From: Halomonas sp. M20
Lineage (GTDB): Bacteria; Pseudomonadota; Gammaproteobacteria; Pseudomonadales; Halomonadaceae
NCBI RefSeq assembly: GCF_020622265.1
Contig: NZ_JACNMQ010000002.1
Location: 310,001 to 374,000, forward strand
Length of the DNA: 64,000 nt
Direction: 5' to 3'
Shown: positions 8,596-16,679 of the stretch, piece by piece
Numbering within the stretch: the stretch's first letter is position 1
Layout: every line of letters starts with the position of its first letter
Translations under genes and position numbers: made by a program
The notes under the pieces: model-generated
The model's input: only the letters and a program-made list of their open reading frames with translations
Databases searched by the model: none
Told to the model about the DNA's origin: nothing

Positions 8596-9954
8596 GTGCT
8601 CAATAGAGAGACATGTCACCAGGCTCGCCTGGCCCGGGATGCCCGTTTCGATGGTCAGTTCTTCACTGCGGTGAAGACCACCGGCATCTACTGTCGCCCG
8701 GTGTGCCCGGCCACGCCGCCCCAGGAACACAATGTGACCTATTTCACCAGCGCTGTAGAAGCCGCCGAGGCCGGTTATCGGCCTTGCCTGCGCTGTCGAC
8801 CGGACAGCGCCCCGGGTTCGCCGGCCTGGAAAGGCGTGAACACCACACTGGAGCGTGCTCTGCGTTTGATCGACGAAGGCGCTCTACAGGAAGGCACCTT
8901 GAACCAACTTGGCGAGCGTCTGGGTATTAGCGATCGATACCTGCGCCAGCTGTTTCAAAAACGCTTCGGTGTTTCCCCGAAGACCTATTCGCTTTACCGA
9001 CAATGTCTGTTCGCCAAGCAGCTGTTGCATCAAACCCGCTTACCGATCACCGATGTAGCCTATGCCAGTGGCTTTCAAAGTCTTCGCCGCTTCAACGATT
9101 GCTTCAAGAGACGCATTGGGCTCAACCCCAGCCAACTGCGGCGCTATGCAAGCCCTGATCATGAGAAACTGATACTGACGCTCGCCTATCGACCACCGTT
9201 TGCCTGGGAACGCTTGCGCCATTTCCTGGCCCGTCGACTGATCGAAGGTCAGGAATGGCTGGGCGATGATTTCTACGGCCGCACTTTCACTTGGGGCAAG
9301 GCCAAGGGGCACTTTACGGCGACTCACGATCCGCGGCACCACTGCTTCAAGGTGGCGCTAACCATCGACGACCTGTCTGTCTTACAGGCGGTCGTCGGTA
9401 ACATCCGTCGCCTACTCGACCTTGATGCGGACACACGAGCCATCGAGGAACATCTGAATGCAACAGTTCCCGGGTTGCCTTTGGTTGCCGGGCTGCGTTT
9501 ACCCGGCATGTGGGATCTGTTCGAGGCCGGGGTGAGGGCGATTCTCGGTCAGCAGATATCGGAACTTGCCGCGCGCCATCTGGTCCAGAACCTGGTCAAT
9601 GCGCTTGGCGATCCTTTAGACGACCAGCGACGTTGCTTTCCCACCCCGGCCAGTATCGCCGCAAGCGACCTGAGTTTTCTCAAGATGATCGCAGCCCGCC
9701 GCGATACCCTGCGTCGTTATGCCGAGTGGTATCGAGACAGCGAAGCACCCCAGGATGTGGAGCAATGGCTGACGCTCAAAGGCATCGGCCGCTGGACCGT
9801 GGACTATGCTCAACTGCGCGGCATCAGCCATCCGGACATCTGGCTGAGCGGCGATCTGGTGGTGAAGAAGAAGCTGCACGCCCTAGACGACGCCGACCCG
9901 CACCAGGCCGCCCCTTGGCGTAGTTATCTCACCCTGCAACTCTGGAGCCACTGA
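8596..9954 (+). CDS. Ada N-terminal/AraC/AlkA fusion DNA glycosylase
   Basis: DNA alkylation repair protein of 452 residues. The Ada zinc-binding domain (residues 1-75) holds the four Cys of CRPVC and CLRCRP and resembles the part of Ada that takes methyl groups from phosphotriesters. An AraC-type double helix-turn-helix follows (about 90-185, with GISDRYLRQLFQKRFGVSPK), then an AlkA N-terminal domain (about 190-300) and a helix-hairpin-helix glycosylase core with ILGQQIS and LKGIGRWTVDYA (about 315-440) and a catalytic Asp in that region. The start is uncertain: GTG at 8596 with GGAAG 9 bases upstream fits the family N-terminus; the longer frame adds 41 unlikely residues. The methyltransferase follows one base later, so direct reversal and base excision are co-expressed. 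It probably regulates its own operon after methylation, by analogy with Ada. Confidence 0.87.
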   Translation: MLNRETCHQARLARDARFDGQFFTAVKTTGIYCRPVCPATPPQEHNVTYFTSAVEAAEAGYRPCLRCRPDSAPGSPAWKGVNTTLERALRLIDEGALQEGTLNQLGERLGISDRYLRQLFQKRFGVSPKTYSLYRQCLFAKQLLHQTRLPITDVAYASGFQSLRRFNDCFKRRIGLNPSQLRRYASPDHEKLILTLAYRPPFAWERLRHFLARRLIEGQEWLGDDFYGRTFTWGKAKGHFTATHDPRHHCFKVALTIDDLSVLQAVVGNIRRLLDLDADTRAIEEHLNATVPGLPLVAGLRLPGMWDLFEAGVRAILGQQISELAARHLVQNLVNALGDPLDDQRRCFPTPASIAASDLSFLKMIAARRDTLRRYAEWYRDSEAPQDVEQWLTLKGIGRWTVDYAQLRGISHPDIWLSGDLVVKKKLHALDDADPHQAAPWRSYLTLQLWSH

Positions 9955-9955
9955 C

Positions 9956-10441
9956 ATGTATATCGACTACCTGGCTACTCCCAGCGACTCATCGCTTGGT
10001 TTCTTGCAAATAGAGGCGACCGAAGCGGGCATCACCTACATCGACTTCGTCGACGAACGCAGCGAACCGATTAATCCCCATCCGCTAATCGAGCGCTGCA
10101 AGACCCAGCTCGAGGAGTATTTCCAAGGCCAACGCCAAGCCTTCGATGTGCCATTGGCGCCTGAAGGCACCGACTTTCAAAAACGCGTATGGATGCAGCT
10201 TCGTGCTATCCCGTTTGGTGAGACCTGCAGCTATGCAACTATTTCCCAGGGGATAGGAAGCCCAAATAGCCATCGCGCCGTGGGCGCCGCCAATGGCCGC
10301 AATCCGCTATCCATCATCGTGCCCTGCCACCGGGTGATCGGTAGCAACGGCCAGTTGACCGGCTATGCCGGCGGGCTGGAACGCAAACAATGGTTGCTGC
10401 GCCACGAGCAGGAACATCTTGAGTACGCTCTACAGCCGTGA
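9956..10441 (+). CDS. ogt: methylated-DNA--[protein]-cysteine S-methyltransferase
   Basis: Repairs O6-methylguanine by taking the methyl group onto its own cysteine; a suicide enzyme. The 161-residue protein has the N-terminal ribonuclease-like domain (1-75) and the C-terminal domain with the acceptor motif IVPCHRVIG (about residues 121-129), the preceding helix-turn-helix FQKRVWMQLRAIPFGET (about 75-91), and the asparagine hinge AVGAANGRNPLS. The ATG at 9956 follows GGAG in the end of the preceding gene, with one base between stop and start. Together with the Ada/AlkA fusion this forms a two-gene adaptive-response-like operon in which the Ada methyltransferase domain is encoded separately. 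Confidence 0.92.
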   Translation: MYIDYLATPSDSSLGFLQIEATEAGITYIDFVDERSEPINPHPLIERCKTQLEEYFQGQRQAFDVPLAPEGTDFQKRVWMQLRAIPFGETCSYATISQGIGSPNSHRAVGAANGRNPLSIIVPCHRVIGSNGQLTGYAGGLERKQWLLRHEQEHLEYALQP

Positions 10442-10471
10442 TGAGTTTTGTGCATTTTAGTTATTAACTAA

Positions 10472-12550
10472 TTACTTGCTTAACGTTACTTGAACGATAT
10501 CCAATCCATTCGTGCGGCGATGGATGTTTGGCTCGAAGAGGTCAGTCGCTGTTTCTGTCAACATATTGCCGTCATCAGTCTTGAAAACATCCGGCAGCGC
10601 TACCCTCAACTGCTTCTCGATATTTTCCCTGAGGAATCTGACGTAGGGCAGATGGACGTGATGATCGTCGCGATACATCAGATAACCCTTGAACCGCGTA
10701 GGGCAACGTGTCTCGGTGCATAGCAGATCCGACATGTCGATATTCGCAATAAGGTCTTCATATTTCACCGCTGGATTTTCCGCCTGGAAGACCTCGCTTC
10801 TATTCAGGGAGCAGGAATCGGCCGACGCCTGCTGGTGTTTGTAAAGGCAGTCGGGCACGTCGTATTCGAAACGCGGATTGTCCCGTATCCCCACCACCTT
10901 TATTCCTTGGGAAGCCAAGGCCTTCCAGCTCTCGACATATGACATCGGGAGATACTCCCCCTCATTCTCGGTGGTTCGAGTAGAGTTCGTTATCACGACC
11001 TGGGGTTGCATCTCGATGATGGCCGCCATGGCCTTTTCGTTCCACACGCGGCAGGACTTGTTGGAATCCTCCACCGCGCCGAGCGGACAACTGCTCTTGA
11101 TCATGTTGACGATTTCGAAATTGTTTTCCTTGGCAATGGCCCTGAGAGCGGTTAGCCATTGCAGAGCATGGGAGCCACCTGCCAGAACGACCTTTCTATC
11201 GGCCCCGATCGCTCCAAAACGGCACGTCTTGACCTCCGTGCCCTGAACACTTTGTTGGCAGTTGGTGTTGTATGGCTCTGGAAATACACCGCGAGCTGCA
11301 AAAAGCTCCTCTTTCTCGATAGCACTCGGCGTCTTTTCGGGAAAGATACGATTCTGATGATAGGGCTCGATATCTTGTCTTACCCATCGCTCGGTGGCTT
11401 TGTCATAGGTGGCGAGAATATCGGCTCGTATCAGGTAGGCGGAAGCCATGATTGGGGAAAAGAATAGAACGCCTACGGCGAAATTGACGAGCACTTTTTC
11501 CCTGGGAATTTTCCTAAATGGTGCTTCCACGGTCTTGCTGGTAGCAATCGCCAACAGGATGGCCAGTGCCATGATGGCAAGCCCAGGAACGATGGCAACG
11601 CTTTGGATATCGAAGTAGGTTTGATAAAAGACGTACAGCGGCCAGTGCCAAAGATAGATGGTGAAGGAAACGCCCCCTAGGTAGACCAAGCCTCTATTCG
11701 ACAGCAGCCTGTTGGCGAGCCCCGCACCCCTGCTCCCCGACACGAGAATGCAGGCAGCGCCCAGCACGGGTATCAATGAAACCATGCCAGCAAAACCTGC
11801 CCCCTTGGGGATGAGAAAAGCGCCCCCGATCACTAGGAGCAGACCCAGCAAGCCTAAAAGGCTTCGGTATTTAACGACGTTCAGGTTACAGACGACAAGA
11901 AAGACGAGCACACCGGTGAAAAACTCCCAGGTCCTGGCTAGGGGATCGAAGTAGTGCAGAGAGGGGTTTTTCGCCACGACGATAACAGCGTAGGCGAATG
12001 AAGCGACAATGATCAGCGGTACGCCGATAAACAAGGGCGCAGAAGTATTCAGCTTCCGTGAAGCCCATGCCAGAGAAAGCAAGATGAATGGGAGTACGGC
12101 ATAGAACTGCACCTGGATGGAGAGCGCCCAGAACTGCTGAACGGGACTGTCCGGGACATCGGTTGCCAGATAATCGACGGAATCCCTCATCAATTGCAGG
12201 TTTTCGATATGCAGCACGCTGGCAAGTATTTCGGTGATTGTCGCCATCAGAAAGGAGGGCGATATAAGCAGATAGCTGGCAAGCAGCGTCACACCCAGCA
12301 CCAGATAGGCCGAAGGCGCAACCCTTTTTACGATACCGCCCCAGAACACCAGAGGGTTTACCACCCCCTGCTTGAAAAAACCCTTGAGCAGCAAGGAAGA
12401 CATCATGAAGCCTGAAACGACGAAAAAGACATCGACGCCGCCCGACACCTTATGTAGCCATATGTGAAAGACCATTATTAAAATGGCGCCCAGTGCTCGA
12501 AGCCCCTGGATGTCTTTCCTGTATTCACCCGCACAATACTGGTCGAACAA
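10472..12550 (-). CDS. acyltransferase 3 family protein with C-terminal SGNH-like domain
   Basis: Membrane O-acyltransferase of the OafA/YrhL type, probably acetylating a surface polysaccharide (O-antigen, capsule or peptidoglycan-linked sugar). Of 692 residues, about 1-360 form 10 or so membrane helices starting with YRKDIQGLRALGAILIMVFH, the family start with catalytic His, and DVFFVVSGF. Residues 400-680 form an extracytoplasmic SGNH-hydrolase-like domain with GGSHALQW (about 456-463) as the GxSH-type block and a late DDHHVH (about 615). The start is TTG at 12550, with AGGTGAG upstream. No glycosyltransferase neighbours it, so the acceptor sugar is unknown. It stands alone, convergent with the methyltransferase gene. 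Confidence 0.85.
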   Translation of the reverse strand: MFDQYCAGEYRKDIQGLRALGAILIMVFHIWLHKVSGGVDVFFVVSGFMMSSLLLKGFFKQGVVNPLVFWGGIVKRVAPSAYLVLGVTLLASYLLISPSFLMATITEILASVLHIENLQLMRDSVDYLATDVPDSPVQQFWALSIQVQFYAVLPFILLSLAWASRKLNTSAPLFIGVPLIIVASFAYAVIVVAKNPSLHYFDPLARTWEFFTGVLVFLVVCNLNVVKYRSLLGLLGLLLVIGGAFLIPKGAGFAGMVSLIPVLGAACILVSGSRGAGLANRLLSNRGLVYLGGVSFTIYLWHWPLYVFYQTYFDIQSVAIVPGLAIMALAILLAIATSKTVEAPFRKIPREKVLVNFAVGVLFFSPIMASAYLIRADILATYDKATERWVRQDIEPYHQNRIFPEKTPSAIEKEELFAARGVFPEPYNTNCQQSVQGTEVKTCRFGAIGADRKVVLAGGSHALQWLTALRAIAKENNFEIVNMIKSSCPLGAVEDSNKSCRVWNEKAMAAIIEMQPQVVITNSTRTTENEGEYLPMSYVESWKALASQGIKVVGIRDNPRFEYDVPDCLYKHQQASADSCSLNRSEVFQAENPAVKYEDLIANIDMSDLLCTETRCPTRFKGYLMYRDDHHVHLPYVRFLRENIEKQLRVALPDVFKTDDGNMLTETATDLFEPNIHRRTNGLDIVQVTLSK

Positions 12551-12824
12551 TTTAAAGACTCACCTGCCTGACAATCGCCAGCGCTTTATATGTAAACATA
12601 AAATTTCTTAAATGTTACATTTTTAAACACGGCAAATACCACGTTTTAGTAAAGCCAAAAAACAAAATCAGGGGAATTGATCAGTAAAGTAGTGATGCCT
12701 CCTTAAAACGTTATAGTGGCTACTTGGAAGAACCGCCTTAGCCTTGAATATTACTGAGCATTAAAAAGCCGCCAACCCGAATCCCATACATGACCCAGAG
12801 CACGCCTCCTGAATCGCAGACTTT
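12551..12824. other. AT-rich intergenic region
   Basis: No gene is visible. The part at 12590-12720 is rich in A/T and must contain the promoter of the leftward acyltransferase gene, but no single -35/-10 pair stands out. On the plus strand the region runs into the duplicated block upstream of the YrhK pseudogene. Confidence 0.4.
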
Positions 12825-12838
12825 GCCATAATGATGGC
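12825..12838. promoter_or_regulatory. palindrome upstream of the YrhK pseudogene
   Basis: GCCAT and ATGGC surround four bases, 24 bases before the ATG of the broken YrhK copy. A closely similar palindrome precedes the intact gene at 13479-13491, at nearly the same distance from its start, so the duplication included the upstream control region. It could be an operator or simply the -10 area (CATAAT). Confidence 0.4.
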
Positions 12839-12862
12839 TTTCAACCCTTTGGCAGTTTCCCC

Positions 12863-13063
12863 ATGCCGCACCTGATTACCCACCGTTCCCACGTTTTCAA
12901 CCTGAGCTCGCAGAACCCGCACAGTCGCTTCCATGAGCTCTGGGAGACGGTCAACGCTTTCAGGCTACAAGCTGGCTGGGTTGGCTTTTCCTGGCGGGCT
13001 CGCTGCTTTATCTGATGGTCTCGGGGCACGACCTGCTCGAGGTGCTCAAGTACTGGCGCCAGT
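12863..13063 (+). pseudogene. broken copy of the YrhK-domain gene
   Basis: The translation from the ATG at 12863 (MPHLITHRSHVFNLSSQNPH...) matches the start of the intact gene at 13522 (MPHLITHRPRVSDLSSKDPH...) nearly residue by residue through HELWETVNAF. It then carries one extra base and lacks 65 bp relative to the intact copy. The gap falls between two TTGGC words present in the intact gene at 13639 and 13704, which fits loss by short-repeat slippage. After the gap homology resumes in another frame (LAGSLLYLMVSGHDLLEVLKYWR, 12991-13060) and stops abruptly. The original frame ends in TGA soon after the gap. This is a dead, truncated paralogue, not a functional gene. Confidence 0.8.
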
Positions 13064-13205
13064 GTGCGTCAAGAGCTTCCGATTCAGGTCAGTCGTGTGG
13101 CAGAAGCTTGAGGTCGTTACTGGCCAATGATGAACAGGCCTTCTAGGTTTACTAGACAGGCCCGATATAAATGATTGGTCTGCGCATGCCAAACAAGGAG
13201 GATTT

Positions 13206-13394
13206 ATGGCAACCGACAAACCCGAAGACGAGAAAACCAACATTCCCGAGCCCGGTGACGAAGCGGAACCGGGCACTCCGGGCACCGGAGAGGACGTTTG
13301 CCCAACCTGCGGAGGCACCGGCAAGATCAACGATGAGGAGTGTGTCGATTGCGGCGGGTCGGGTTACATTATCAAAGGTATTGGCGGCGCCTGA
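13206..13394 (+). CDS. 62-residue zinc-finger-like protein with two CxxCGGxG motifs
   Basis: Short acidic protein: residues 1-30 are charged and proline/glycine-rich, and residues 33-60 contain CPTCGGTGK and CVDCGGSGY. Two CxxCGGxG repeats are one half of the four-repeat zinc domain of DnaJ, enough to bind a single zinc ion. The ATG at 13206 has AAGGAGGA directly upstream with good spacing, and the reading frame matches the GC pattern of its surroundings. It lies between the two YrhK copies in the same orientation and is followed by an 11-bp perfect hairpin. Small proteins of this kind occur in Halomonas and Pseudomonas relatives as hypotheticals; a chaperone-like or RNA-binding role is only inferred. 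Confidence 0.75.
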   Translation: MATDKPEDEKTNIPEPGDEAEPGTPGTGEDVCPTCGGTGKINDEECVDCGGSGYIIKGIGGA

Positions 13395-13433
13395 TGGGAT
13401 CGATAGAAACAGGCCCGCCGACCAGGTCATGAT

Positions 13434-13464
13434 GCCGCTCGTACCTACGAGTACGAGCGGCTTT
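13434..13464 (+). terminator. hairpin terminator after the zinc-finger gene
   Basis: GCCGCTCGTAC at 13434-13444 pairs perfectly with GTACGAGCGGC at 13451-13461 across a six-base loop and is followed by TTT. It lies 40 bases after the stop codon of the zinc-finger gene. The T-tract is short, so the efficiency is uncertain. Confidence 0.6.
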
Positions 13465-13478
13465 ATAGCGTTGCGTTC

Positions 13479-13491
13479 TGCCATAATGGCA
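13479..13491. promoter_or_regulatory. palindrome upstream of the YrhK-domain gene
   Basis: TGCCAT-A-ATGGCA, a perfect 6-1-6 palindrome 30 bases before the ATG at 13522, shared in altered form with the pseudogene upstream region. It overlaps a CATAAT word that could act as a -10 element; no clear -35 was found. Confidence 0.4.
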
Positions 13492-13521
13492 GCATCAAGG
13501 CAATCAGCGACTTTTTAACCC

Positions 13522-14295
13522 ATGCCACATCTGATCACTCACCGTCCGCGTGTTTCCGATCTATCCTCGAAAGACCCGCACAGCCGTACCCATGAGATAT
13601 GGGAGACGGTCAACGCCTATAGCTATAAGCTAGGAGGGTTGGCCTTCGTCTTCGGTAGCATCTTTTTCTTTCCAGCGCTTTCGCAGTACCTGGTTATCGG
13701 CGATTGGCTCTTCTTCACCGGCTCGCTGGTCTATCTGCTGGTGACGGGCCATGACCTGCTCGAGGTGCTTAAATATTGGCGCATGCACAGCACGCGGTCC
13801 TTTGCCGATTATATCGAGTACGTGGCAGCTTGGTCCTATGTGCTTGGCTCGGCCCTGTTCACGGTGGGTAGCCTCTGCTTTCTTCCCTCGCTGGAAGCCG
13901 TCGCCATCGGCAGCTGGAGTTTTATTATCGGTTCTGTGCTATTCGTGATCGGCGGCTTCGCAAACCTCCTGCAGGTAGTCGAGGCGCCTTCGATGATCTA
14001 TATGCAGCTGTTCAACATCACCGTGGCCCAGTTCATCCTGGGCTCGGGATTGTTCACGATCGCCTCGATTCCCTATCTTTGGCATCTCGACGCTGCTGCA
14101 GAGCGCCAGGTGACGACACTTGCCGCGTCATCATTTCTGTTCGCCAGCGTGCTGTTCTTCCTGGGTGGCGTGTGCATCTACTATCGCAAGCTGGTAGGAG
14201 AAAAGCTCGCGGCTTTCTGCCATGCCAACGGGCTAGGCACCATGTTCATCAGCGCACTACGCAAGGAAGACGATGTGGCAAGGCATACCAGATGA
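13522..14295 (+). CDS. YrhK-domain membrane protein
   Basis: 257-residue membrane protein built of tandem YrhK-like units. Each unit is a pair of hydrophobic helices with a short turn: AFVFGSIFFFPALSQY plus LFFTGSLVYLLVTG (about residues 37-77), VLGSALFTVGSLCFLPSL plus SFIIGSVLFVIGGFANLLQ (about 108-152), and FILGSGLFTIASIPYL plus FLFASVLFFLGGVCIYY (about 170-220). So there are six helices in three repeats of the pattern G-S-x-hydrophobic-P-x-L. The role of this family is not known. A damaged paralogue lies 660 bp upstream with the same promoter-proximal palindrome. The stop is followed by a short stretch that may hold a further gene remnant. Confidence 0.75.
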   Translation: MPHLITHRPRVSDLSSKDPHSRTHEIWETVNAYSYKLGGLAFVFGSIFFFPALSQYLVIGDWLFFTGSLVYLLVTGHDLLEVLKYWRMHSTRSFADYIEYVAAWSYVLGSALFTVGSLCFLPSLEAVAIGSWSFIIGSVLFVIGGFANLLQVVEAPSMIYMQLFNITVAQFILGSGLFTIASIPYLWHLDAAAERQVTTLAASSFLFASVLFFLGGVCIYYRKLVGEKLAAFCHANGLGTMFISALRKEDDVARHTR

Positions 14296-14472
14296 CCCAT
14301 TGAGAGTTTTCGGCTGTAACGAGACTCTTCGACGCGAACTCGCAAAAGCGCTGCCAGAAGACCGAGTGGATATCGTCGCCTTGCACCTGCCGCGACCTGG
14401 AACACTGGATGTTGGAGAAACAATATGCGCCTTGAAGCGATTGAACTTGGCCAAGGCTTTGCCTCTATCGCG
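14296..14472 (+). other. possible coding remnant between YrhK and EamA genes
   Basis: In one plus frame the DNA reads as plausible protein (VFGCNETLRRELAKALPEDR, then VDIVALHLP), and a shifted frame continues as RDLEHWMLEKQYAP before a stop. A protein-like reading that changes frame suggests an old, decayed gene, but no family is recognised and no start with a Shine-Dalgarno is seen. It could equally be intergenic. Confidence 0.2.
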
Positions 14473-15363
14473 TCAAGAACCAGGTTTACGCCATAGGTTC
14501 CTATGCAAGCGCCCACTTCCTACCAGCATGCCCAAGGTAATAAGCCCCGCCGCCAGCGCTAGCAGTGGCGTCGGCTCAGCGTACCCGGTCAGAATCAATG
14601 CCACCGTAGATAGCAACGGAGTAAAGTAGGCGAGAAGCCCCAGCAAACGCAGGTCGCCATGCTTGACGCCCACATCCCAGGTGAAGAAGGCACTGCCCAC
14701 CGGCCCCAGACCCAGACCAAGCACCCCGAGCCAGCCGATGCCTACTGGTAAGCGAGTAGGTTCAAACAGCCAATGGCAGAGCGCGGCGAGCAGCGCCGTT
14801 ACCAGGCAGAAGCCGCCTACAGCTGCGGTAGGCACATTGCGGGTCGCCCGGGACAGCACCGAATAGCCACTCCATAGGAAGGCGCAGGCAAACGCTGCCG
14901 CATAGCCCAGCACACTGCCACCGGCATTCACGTCACCACCAACCAACAAGGCCGCCCCGGCAAAACCCAGCAGACTGCCGGCCACATGAATGATGCGCAG
15001 CCGCTCACCGGGTAGCAACGCGACGAAAAGCACGATCAACAGCGGCCATAGATAGCTGATCAACCCGGCGTTGGCCGGGGGCGCGTTCTGTTGGGCAACG
15101 AAGTAGAGCGCGTGATAGCCGAACAGCCCGCAGACTCCCAACATCCATACCGCAGGCGGTTGCTTTAGCGGAGTGAACAAGGATTCGCCACGCAACCCCA
15201 GCCAGAGTGCAAAACAAAGGAACGCAATACCGAAAGCCAAGGCGGTGAGAAGAAACGGTGGCACTGGCCCCGCCAGTTGGGTCAGCGCCGCCAGCAGCGC
15301 CCAGTTGAGGACCGTGGTGGCGCCGATGGCGGTGGCGCGATTGTCGGAGATGGATTGCGTCAT
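14473..15363 (-). CDS. DMT superfamily (EamA) exporter
   Basis: Inner-membrane transporter of the drug/metabolite superfamily, 296 residues with ten predicted helices in two five-helix EamA repeats (about residues 8-135 and 145-285). Typical pieces are YHALYFVAQQNAPPANAGLISYLWPLL (end of helix 3 into 4) and GPVGSAFFTWDVGVKHGDLRLLGLLAYFTPLLS in the second repeat. The ATG at 15363 is preferred to a TTG at 15438, which would add 25 polar residues before the first helix. It lies downstream of, and is probably co-transcribed with, the AraC regulator gene (75 bases apart), suggesting that the regulator controls an efflux step. Substrate unknown; aromatic amino acids or metabolites are typical. Confidence 0.85.
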   Translation of the reverse strand: MTQSISDNRATAIGATTVLNWALLAALTQLAGPVPPFLLTALAFGIAFLCFALWLGLRGESLFTPLKQPPAVWMLGVCGLFGYHALYFVAQQNAPPANAGLISYLWPLLIVLFVALLPGERLRIIHVAGSLLGFAGAALLVGGDVNAGGSVLGYAAAFACAFLWSGYSVLSRATRNVPTAAVGGFCLVTALLAALCHWLFEPTRLPVGIGWLGVLGLGLGPVGSAFFTWDVGVKHGDLRLLGLLAYFTPLLSTVALILTGYAEPTPLLALAAGLITLGMLVGSGRLHRNLWRKPGS

Positions 15364-15438
15364 GAGTCTTACCAACCAAGAATTCGCTACAAAGTCTGCC
15401 GCCAGTCGACGGGCATGACTTGTCGAATCCTGACCCAA

Positions 15439-16188
15439 TCACAACTCCTCATGAGCACGGCTCTTTTCCATAAAACGAGCGTTACCCCGCCATTCTTTTG
15501 GAGCACAGCCATACTGCCGCCGGAAGGTGCGCGAGAAATGCGCCGCATCGGCGAAACCGCAGGTCAATGCAATCTCTGTCATGGAGGCCGTAGATTCACT
15601 CATCAGGTGTCGTGCACGGTCAAGGCGCCGGGTAATCAGCCAGGTATGAGGCGTCTGCCCGGTCAGGGCGCGAAACTGCCGTGCGAACACCGCCTCGGCA
15701 AGGTGACAGCAAACGGCCATCTCGTTGACACGCCACGGATGGGCCAAATCGGCTTCGACGATCGATATCAACTGGATCAGCCGTAGGCGCGGCGCCGTCA
15801 CTTTGGTGCCGGTGTCACTCAAGGCTTCATTCAGCCAGCTCAGCAACGCGGTGGGGCTGGCAGCCGTGAGCTCAGAGGCGCTTGCGACTAGCGCCGAGGG
15901 TAAGCGACGTGGCACATGGATCATCGACACATCCAGCTCCAGCGCCTCGCACCAGGGCACCGGTAGATCCAGTGCCAGGCAATCGTTATCACGTAATGCC
16001 AGGTAATGGTGTTGTTCCCCGGCGATAATAGGCACCAATACACCGGCCACCACCCGCGCGCCCCGGCCATCGGTCTCGAGTTCGACGCTGCCGCTCAACC
16101 CCAGCAATAACTGATGGAAGTCGTGACGGTCGGTGAGTACGCGGTTCGGATAGGCACGCATTTCAACGACGGGCCGGGGGACAATCAT
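15439..16188 (-). CDS. AraC family transcriptional regulator
   Basis: 249-residue regulator with an N-terminal cupin-like sensing part (about 1-120: HDFHQLLLGLSGSVELETDGRG and AGEQHHYLA) and a C-terminal AraC/XylS double helix-turn-helix (about 150-245). The second motif is clear: SMTEIALTCGFADAAHFSRTFRRQYG. The ATG at 16188 overlaps the stop of the phosphoesterase gene (ATGA), which fixes the start better than the longer frame from 16332. The downstream EamA transporter gene on the same strand is its likely target, by analogy with AraC-EamA pairs that control efflux of a metabolite sensed by the cupin. Confidence 0.85.
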   Translation of the reverse strand: MIVPRPVVEMRAYPNRVLTDRHDFHQLLLGLSGSVELETDGRGARVVAGVLVPIIAGEQHHYLALRDNDCLALDLPVPWCEALELDVSMIHVPRRLPSALVASASELTAASPTALLSWLNEALSDTGTKVTAPRLRLIQLISIVEADLAHPWRVNEMAVCCHLAEAVFARQFRALTGQTPHTWLITRRLDRARHLMSESTASMTEIALTCGFADAAHFSRTFRRQYGCAPKEWRGNARFMEKSRAHEEL

Positions 16189-16676
16189 GACGACTTTACA
16201 TCGAGCGGCTGATGAATGATCGCGCCGCGTAACCCACGCTCGTCCGCCCATAGCTTGCCCAGCGTAATCGGCAGTTTGAAGCGTCGCCGGCCACCACCCC
16301 CGGGGTTGAACAGCAACCGACCGCCCAGCCATTCATTGCGCGGCTTATGGGAATGGCCATGGAGTACCGTATCGCAGGGCGTGCCGGGATCGAAATCGGC
16401 AATATCGTGTACCAGGTGCAACCGCCAACCATTGACGATCAGATCCTGGGTCCAGGGTATATCCTCGGCCCAATCTTGCGTATCGATATTGCCGCGCACG
16501 GTGTAAAGCGGCGCCAATTCGGCAAGCCGTTCGAGAATGAACGGCTTGCCGACGTCACCGAGATGCAGGATCAGCTCGCAATCCTTAAGCAGGGTAAGCG
16601 CTTCCTTACGCAGCGTGCCGTGGGTGTCAGCGATCACGCCTGTTGGTGAGGCAATATCAAACCGCGGCACGCACAT
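16185..16676 (-). CDS. metallophosphoesterase (YfcE/MJ0936 type)
   Basis: Small cytoplasmic phosphodiesterase of 163 residues with the full metal-binding set of the calcineurin-like family: GVIADTHG (residues 13-20), HLGDVG (about 38-43), GNID (about 61-64), LVHD (about 87-90) and LHGHSHKP (about 103-110), ending FNPGGGGRRR. These bind two Mn or Fe/Zn ions. The length matches the YfcE subfamily, whose members hydrolyse phosphodiesters such as bis-p-nitrophenyl phosphate in vitro; the natural substrate is unclear. It begins three bases after ilvD ends and overlaps the AraC gene by 4 bp, so it is probably translated from the ilvD transcript. Confidence 0.87.
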   Translation of the reverse strand: MCVPRFDIASPTGVIADTHGTLRKEALTLLKDCELILHLGDVGKPFILERLAELAPLYTVRGNIDTQDWAEDIPWTQDLIVNGWRLHLVHDIADFDPGTPCDTVLHGHSHKPRNEWLGGRLLFNPGGGGRRRFKLPITLGKLWADERGLRGAIIHQPLDVKSS

Positions 16677-16679
16677 CGG

